64,000 bases of DNA from Craspedostauros australis (taxonomy: Eukaryota > Bacillariophyta > Bacillariophyceae > Mastogloiales > Achnanthaceae): contig JAMXDE010000020.1 of NCBI GenBank assembly GCA_026770025.1, positions 496,001 through 560,000 on the forward strand. The letters run 5' to 3'. Below, piece after piece: positions 59,393 to 64,000 of the stretch. The notes under the pieces were generated by a model. The model was given only the letters and a program-made list of their open reading frames with translations. It was not told where the DNA came from and made no database searches. Each line of letters starts with the position of its first letter. Within the stretch, counting starts at the first letter, position 1. The position numbers were made by a program, and so were the translations under genes.

Positions 59393-59547
59393 CCATAAAA
59401 CTTAAAATACGGCCAACCTCAGATCTGGAATGGATTGGTATATGTTTTAGATCTACGAGGATTGGGAATATGTACTTAGTTTTGAAATCGCACGAAAAAA
59501 GTTGCGAGGTCTATTTCAAAGTCTTGATCGACTCACTCGGGGGGCTC
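59393..59547 (-). repeat. Right terminal inverted repeat, copy 2
   Basis: Read on the minus strand it matches the left repeat for the first 27 bases and again at intervals to the inner edge. It is followed by the target duplication TTAT. Confidence 0.9.
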
Positions 59548-59551
59548 TTAT

Positions 59552-60636
59552 ATAATATTATACAATACACAAGCGTGATTCATCTTGTGACTGCAAAGCA
59601 AGTATTCTATTCTAAAATGGAGCCACGCACTCCACTCTAAAGCATTGCAGAGCAGATTACTCTCTCTCTCTGGAGAGTCGAGTCCGCTACGGGTAGAATA
59701 CAAGAGGGCAGAGTATCCACGCCCATCAGTATGACCCCATTCAGGATAGAAACGTACGTTTTTGCGGATTTTTAAGATAAGCACTTAGATCATCCTATTA
59801 TGTTGTAGAGAGTATATGAGTGAAGTTACAAGATCCTGGGCCTTTTAGTTAAAAAGTTTATATTTTTCGCATTAGTCTACGACTAGACACGTTGAGCATG
59901 CGGACGTTGAGAGGCACGTGGGGTCCGGAATCGCCAGTCGTGCTTCGGCTCGCTGTCCAGTCGTGTCCATCATGGGCGCTCTCGCATTTTGCACGGGTCA
60001 GGTGCTTGGGTGGGAAGAAATGATCAGGATTGCGCAGTGGCGGCAGGCTTGCTGAGGCCGATGCTTCGTCTGGGCTGCCGATCAGGCATCGCAATCCAGA
60101 GTTGTGGGTTGGTGGGTAATCCAGATCTTGATGCCCAGCTTGACTTCCACACTGCTTTGTTCTCTGTTCTGCTGCTATTCACGGCCATCGTTGGCTTCTG
60201 GCCGTTGTTCATCTGCTTTGCTCTTGGCTTCTTGTTTCAGTGTCAATCACTTGATTCTTCCGAATTGAACGCAGTTTTGTGTATTTTCCCGTTTCCGGAG
60301 ACGCATGATTTTCTTGTTCTCAACGTATTTCACGTTTTGGACGAGAGCAAAGGCCTGACGTCATCAAATATTGATTCCAAATTTCTGATTTCTGATCATG
60401 TGTTGGCGAGAGGTGTTCTCCATGAAACTATTTGAATTTTCAGTGACCAATCATTTCTTCTCGATGTCGCACAATATCTTCACGAAAGAGGGACAGACCT
60501 TGTATTTGGCAGTGAATACCAGCGGCAGTTGGGATCTTGGTGGGAGAGAGTGCAACTCGTGATCCTGTTGTGTTGGGTGCAATCTCTCCAAGTTCGCCAA
60601 CCTCTATCGCACCCACACACCACAAGCTACGATTCC
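59552..60636. other. Region between copy 2 and the AAC array
   Basis: About 1.1 kb. Short frames are open on both strands (for example 60024-60212 and 59858-60094 minus), but none is supported by a domain. Nothing else identified. Confidence 0.4.
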
Positions 60637-61355
<719 letters not shown>

Positions 61356-64000
61356 TCTAACCACAAAAGCAGCTCCTGAAGAATCTGCGTTGTGACCGCC
61401 AGTTGTCATGATCAGAGATTGTTCCATGGAAGCAATTGAAAGTACAACTGGCATTCATTACTGAATTCATTGTTGGGGGCAACACGCATCTTGCACACTC
61501 AACATTTGTCACTCTGCCTGGGAAACCATTGACCGCGCGAGATGTTTGTGCTCCCCGCACGCGCAACACTTGTGATGTTGACATCTGTCGAAGGACCACT
61601 TTCAATTTGCATTGTCCACGTCGCGTGCAATGATTGGTGCAAAAACAAGTCCATCCGGTCGAGGGTCGTGACATGTTGGTGAATCCTTCAGTCTCTCTTG
61701 GGTTATTCATCCAAGGACTGTCGGATGAAGGATCAGGCGCGTGCCGCCAGGATTGATCAGTGTTTGCAGATTGAAATGGTGGCGCTCAAGTATCAGATCG
61801 GTGTTGCCCCTGGCATCTGGCCTAGCACGAGTATCCATTTGGTTTTCATTCTTTCCATGCTTTGTGACCGATGGCAAAGGTATGAGCTTGACGCTCGACT
61901 CGATTGCAGCGGACAATGATGATGGCGATAGTAGTATTTAATGACATGAAAGTCACTGGATGATCCAAGTGTTGAGGGTTCACACACAGCAGTATAGCAT
62001 GATGCATGCCTTGCAACAGAGATGAAGAACAACTCCAATGCAATACGCACCACGTGGTGTCAGAGTCTGAGCCACGAATGCAATGTTCCCATACACGCAC
62101 AATGCCATCACCAATGCACTTACCTGGTGCAGGGCACCCCATCTTCTGCATGCTTTTCGCAATCCTCCCATCGACCCTCTTCTGGTGTCGCCTTGCCCAT
62201 GTGAACAACTGGCCCGAAGAAGCGGCGTCTGCACGAGGCAACCGATCTTGGGACCAGCGTACTCCAACAACAATTGACCCCACATGACAGGGTATGTGAT
62301 TAGTCATCTTCCCTCTTCCAATATCTTCTCTTCTATTCTTCCCATCGTCAGGCGTACCCCAACACGAAGCCTGCATTGGCCACAATCTTGGCATATGCCA
62401 TCTGGGATCTGTGCGCATGGCCGGAGTAGGAAGGCATAATATGGCCAAGGCCCAAGCTCCAACTACGTGGCAACTGACTTGTGTACGTCGCTGCTGCGTA
62501 TTCTGGTGCATGCAGAGCCTGACAGGACACCTTCCATGACTGTACCAAATGCTGATCGCTGGATGCACTAAAACACTGCCATCGGCGCGTGTGTAGAGGC
62601 AGAATCTTTGCCCAGTCGCCAACAGCCAAGCTCTCGCAACCTGGGCACATTCCATGCAGACATATAGATGCGGCACATTGCTAGTCCCATGCATTGGTGC
62701 CTCCTCCTCATGCTCGTAGCCTGCATCACAACACATCTCACCTATTCTAGTTGTTCAATGCTGCCAACACGGATACCCTGGGCAGCCAACGCGCTCTCGT
62801 GGTATGATCGTTGCTCGTTGCATGTGACCGTCGCCGAGTTTCTGCCAAGTATTTGAACGGATTGACTGATGACAATCATGAGCCAAAAGAATCGATTCTG
62901 ATGGTGCAGAGGCCATCAGCAATGAACCGCGACTGTGCTCATGGCATACCATTTCACTGTTGCCATTGCCCTCGTCATGGCACATTCGACGTGTTCCATT
63001 CTCCAATGATGCAGGTTGGGCATAAAGCCCGACGCACAGACTCGCATCAGCAATCTGACCACCACACATATGCGAATGAGCTCGGTTGTGATGTGTTTTC
63101 CTCAACTCTCGTGTCGGTTGTACTGCATCTTCTTTTGGCTGTCTATCACTGTGGCGAACTCCTCGCACAATGGACACCACAGCTGGTGCTTGAGCTTTGT
63201 TCTCCTGATGAGGTGGGGTCAGAGTTTAATAGAGATGGAGGGATTCACGATGACTGCTGCGAGGATAGACTTGAACGGCAGTTGCAAATCTTGCCGTATT
63301 CGCTTGTAGGATGGCCAGTCAATCATGAGAGCCTTCATTTCCGTTTGGTGCGCTTACATCAACTACCTTGGCCCCATGTGTTCATCCGCATCCTTGGGGG
63401 CATCGTCTGTGCTTTCTTTGTGGGCTACTGCCTGTACTTTTCTTGTCCCCACTTCCGCTTCCACGTTCTTCATGATCTTTGCTTTCAGCTTATTAGCACA
63501 ATGCTTTATTCACCTGATACATTTTCTGATTAGTCCGTCCTGGTATGTGCTGAAACGTCTTTTCCTCCAGACACATGATTATTGGCATAAGGGACACACT
63601 AGAGAACATCAGAGATTCGGTCTGGCCACCACCTGGCAATCATGTGACGCCAAGTTTAACTTGATCTACTTCCCAACTAAACCTGAAGTGACACCACCTT
63701 CAATGACCTCAAGATTCATCAATGGAATGTGGAATCGACAGAGCCATGGAATGGTGATGAGTGACATGGACACAGGAGACGTCATCGCCACATCATGGGT
63801 CATCTCCACATCAGAACAAGATTGCAGAGGTGCAATGACCAAGAGCTGTCCTTGAACGCAGCAACATGAGATACAACTCAATGAAGATAACATAGATTCA
63901 GAAGTCACTCTACCCAATCAGTGCCTTTGTTACACCAGCTCATTGCCATCTTCCTGAAAGACTTGATCTCTCTTGACGGATTCGTGTGATTTCGCTGTGT
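61356..64000. other. Unresolved region with exon-like signals
   Basis: 2.6 kb without a long clean ORF. The minus strand has the better signals: protein-like stretches in several frames and good splice donors (CACCAG|GTAAGT at 62123; CCAAG|GTAGTT near 63375). The plus strand also has a protein-like stretch at 63570-63855 (FINGMWNRQSHGMVMSDMD). It may be a multi-exon gene or a decayed one. No domain is recognised, so no product is named. Confidence 0.35.
61707..62684 (-). CDS. Speculative multi-exon minus-strand gene fragment
   Basis: Candidate exons: about 62684-62365 (CLHGMCPGCESLAVGDWAK through SQMAYAKIVANAGFVLG), about 62260-62124 (RRRFFGPVVHMGKATPEEGR, ending at the strong donor GTAAGT) and 61893-61707 (VKLIPLPSVTKHGKNENQMD to a stop). 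With donors at about 62366 and 62123 and acceptors GGAG and TCGAG, the frame stays open across both joins. The acceptors are weak, the 5' end is not found and no family is recognised. The antisense strand of the last exon is also open. Confidence 0.2.

Larger units (their letters stand above)
53545..59547 (+). mobile_element. 6003-bp TIR DNA transposon, copy 2
   Basis: A relative of the element at 28678-34704, in the same orientation about 19 kb further right. The inverted ends match perfectly for 27 bases starting GAGCCCCCCGAGTGAGTCGA and continue with mismatches for about 154 bases to the same inner edge TTTTAAGTTTTATGG. The flanking direct repeat TTAT (53541-53544 and 59548-59551) is the complement of the first copy's ATAA, so the family seems to target TTAT/ATAA. 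The transposase ORF is intact. The 3' non-coding block is also shared with copy 1. Confidence 0.88.

Noticed and set aside
61400-63330. TGA read as Trp in the right-end region
   Set aside because: Several stops in protein-like stretches are TGA, but TGA clearly ends other genes here (for example 57694-57696) and frames shift repeatedly, so decay or introns explain it better.

Overview
The window looks like nuclear DNA of a diatom or a close stramenopile relative. The evidence is a DUF6824-type protein (a family largely restricted to diatoms), a kinesin-light-chain-like TPR protein, a giant protein carrying a RelA/SpoT-like segment, GT-AG introns (six placed here from sequence), Kozak-like starts, and eukaryotic housekeeping genes (ALG6, MECR, PEX11, EFG1, DNAJC11-like, a bromodomain/ET protein). 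No prokaryotic operon layout, tRNA, rRNA or CRISPR was seen.

Layout. 1-466: 5' part of a minus-strand gene that leaves the window. 3041-15100: one uninterrupted 4019-residue minus-strand gene with a possible myristoylation start, a very long acidic repeat region, a RelA/SpoT-like segment, fifteen copies of an Ala/Gly-rich motif and a helical C-terminus. 16242-17279: a two-exon bromodomain/ET gene. 17560-18930: mitochondrial enoyl reductase. 19267-22263: TPR protein. 25104-38457: an accessory island. Its outer layer is a PIF/Harbinger-like transposase gene (36308-37517) facing away from an unrecognised two-part gene (25104-27671), with arrays of 48-bp and 60/61-bp repeats between them. Into this spacer a 6027-bp DNA transposon (28678-34704) has inserted, with about 153-bp TIRs, an ATAA target duplication and an intact transposase. 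39868-53104: a gene-dense core of DUF6824 protein, ALG6, EFG1, a J-domain-less DNAJC11-like protein, PEX11 and a zinc/AT-hook nuclear protein. 53545-59547: a second, intact relative of the 6-kb transposon, with TTAT target duplication. 60637-61355: a roughly 719-bp AAC triplet array. 61356-64000: unresolved DNA with some exon-like signals.

How the parts relate. The housekeeping genes belong to separate pathways (N-glycan assembly in the ER, mitochondrial type II fatty-acid synthesis, peroxisome division, 18S rRNA maturation, chromatin reading) and show no functional cluster. The two 6-kb transposons form one family but differ in a patterned way. Each has its own terminal sequence, shared between its two ends, and its own N-terminal transposase segment. 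The catalytic core, including many silent sites, is nearly the same in both. This suggests modular exchange of a recognition unit, and it is the most interesting system in the window together with the 15-repeat giant protein.
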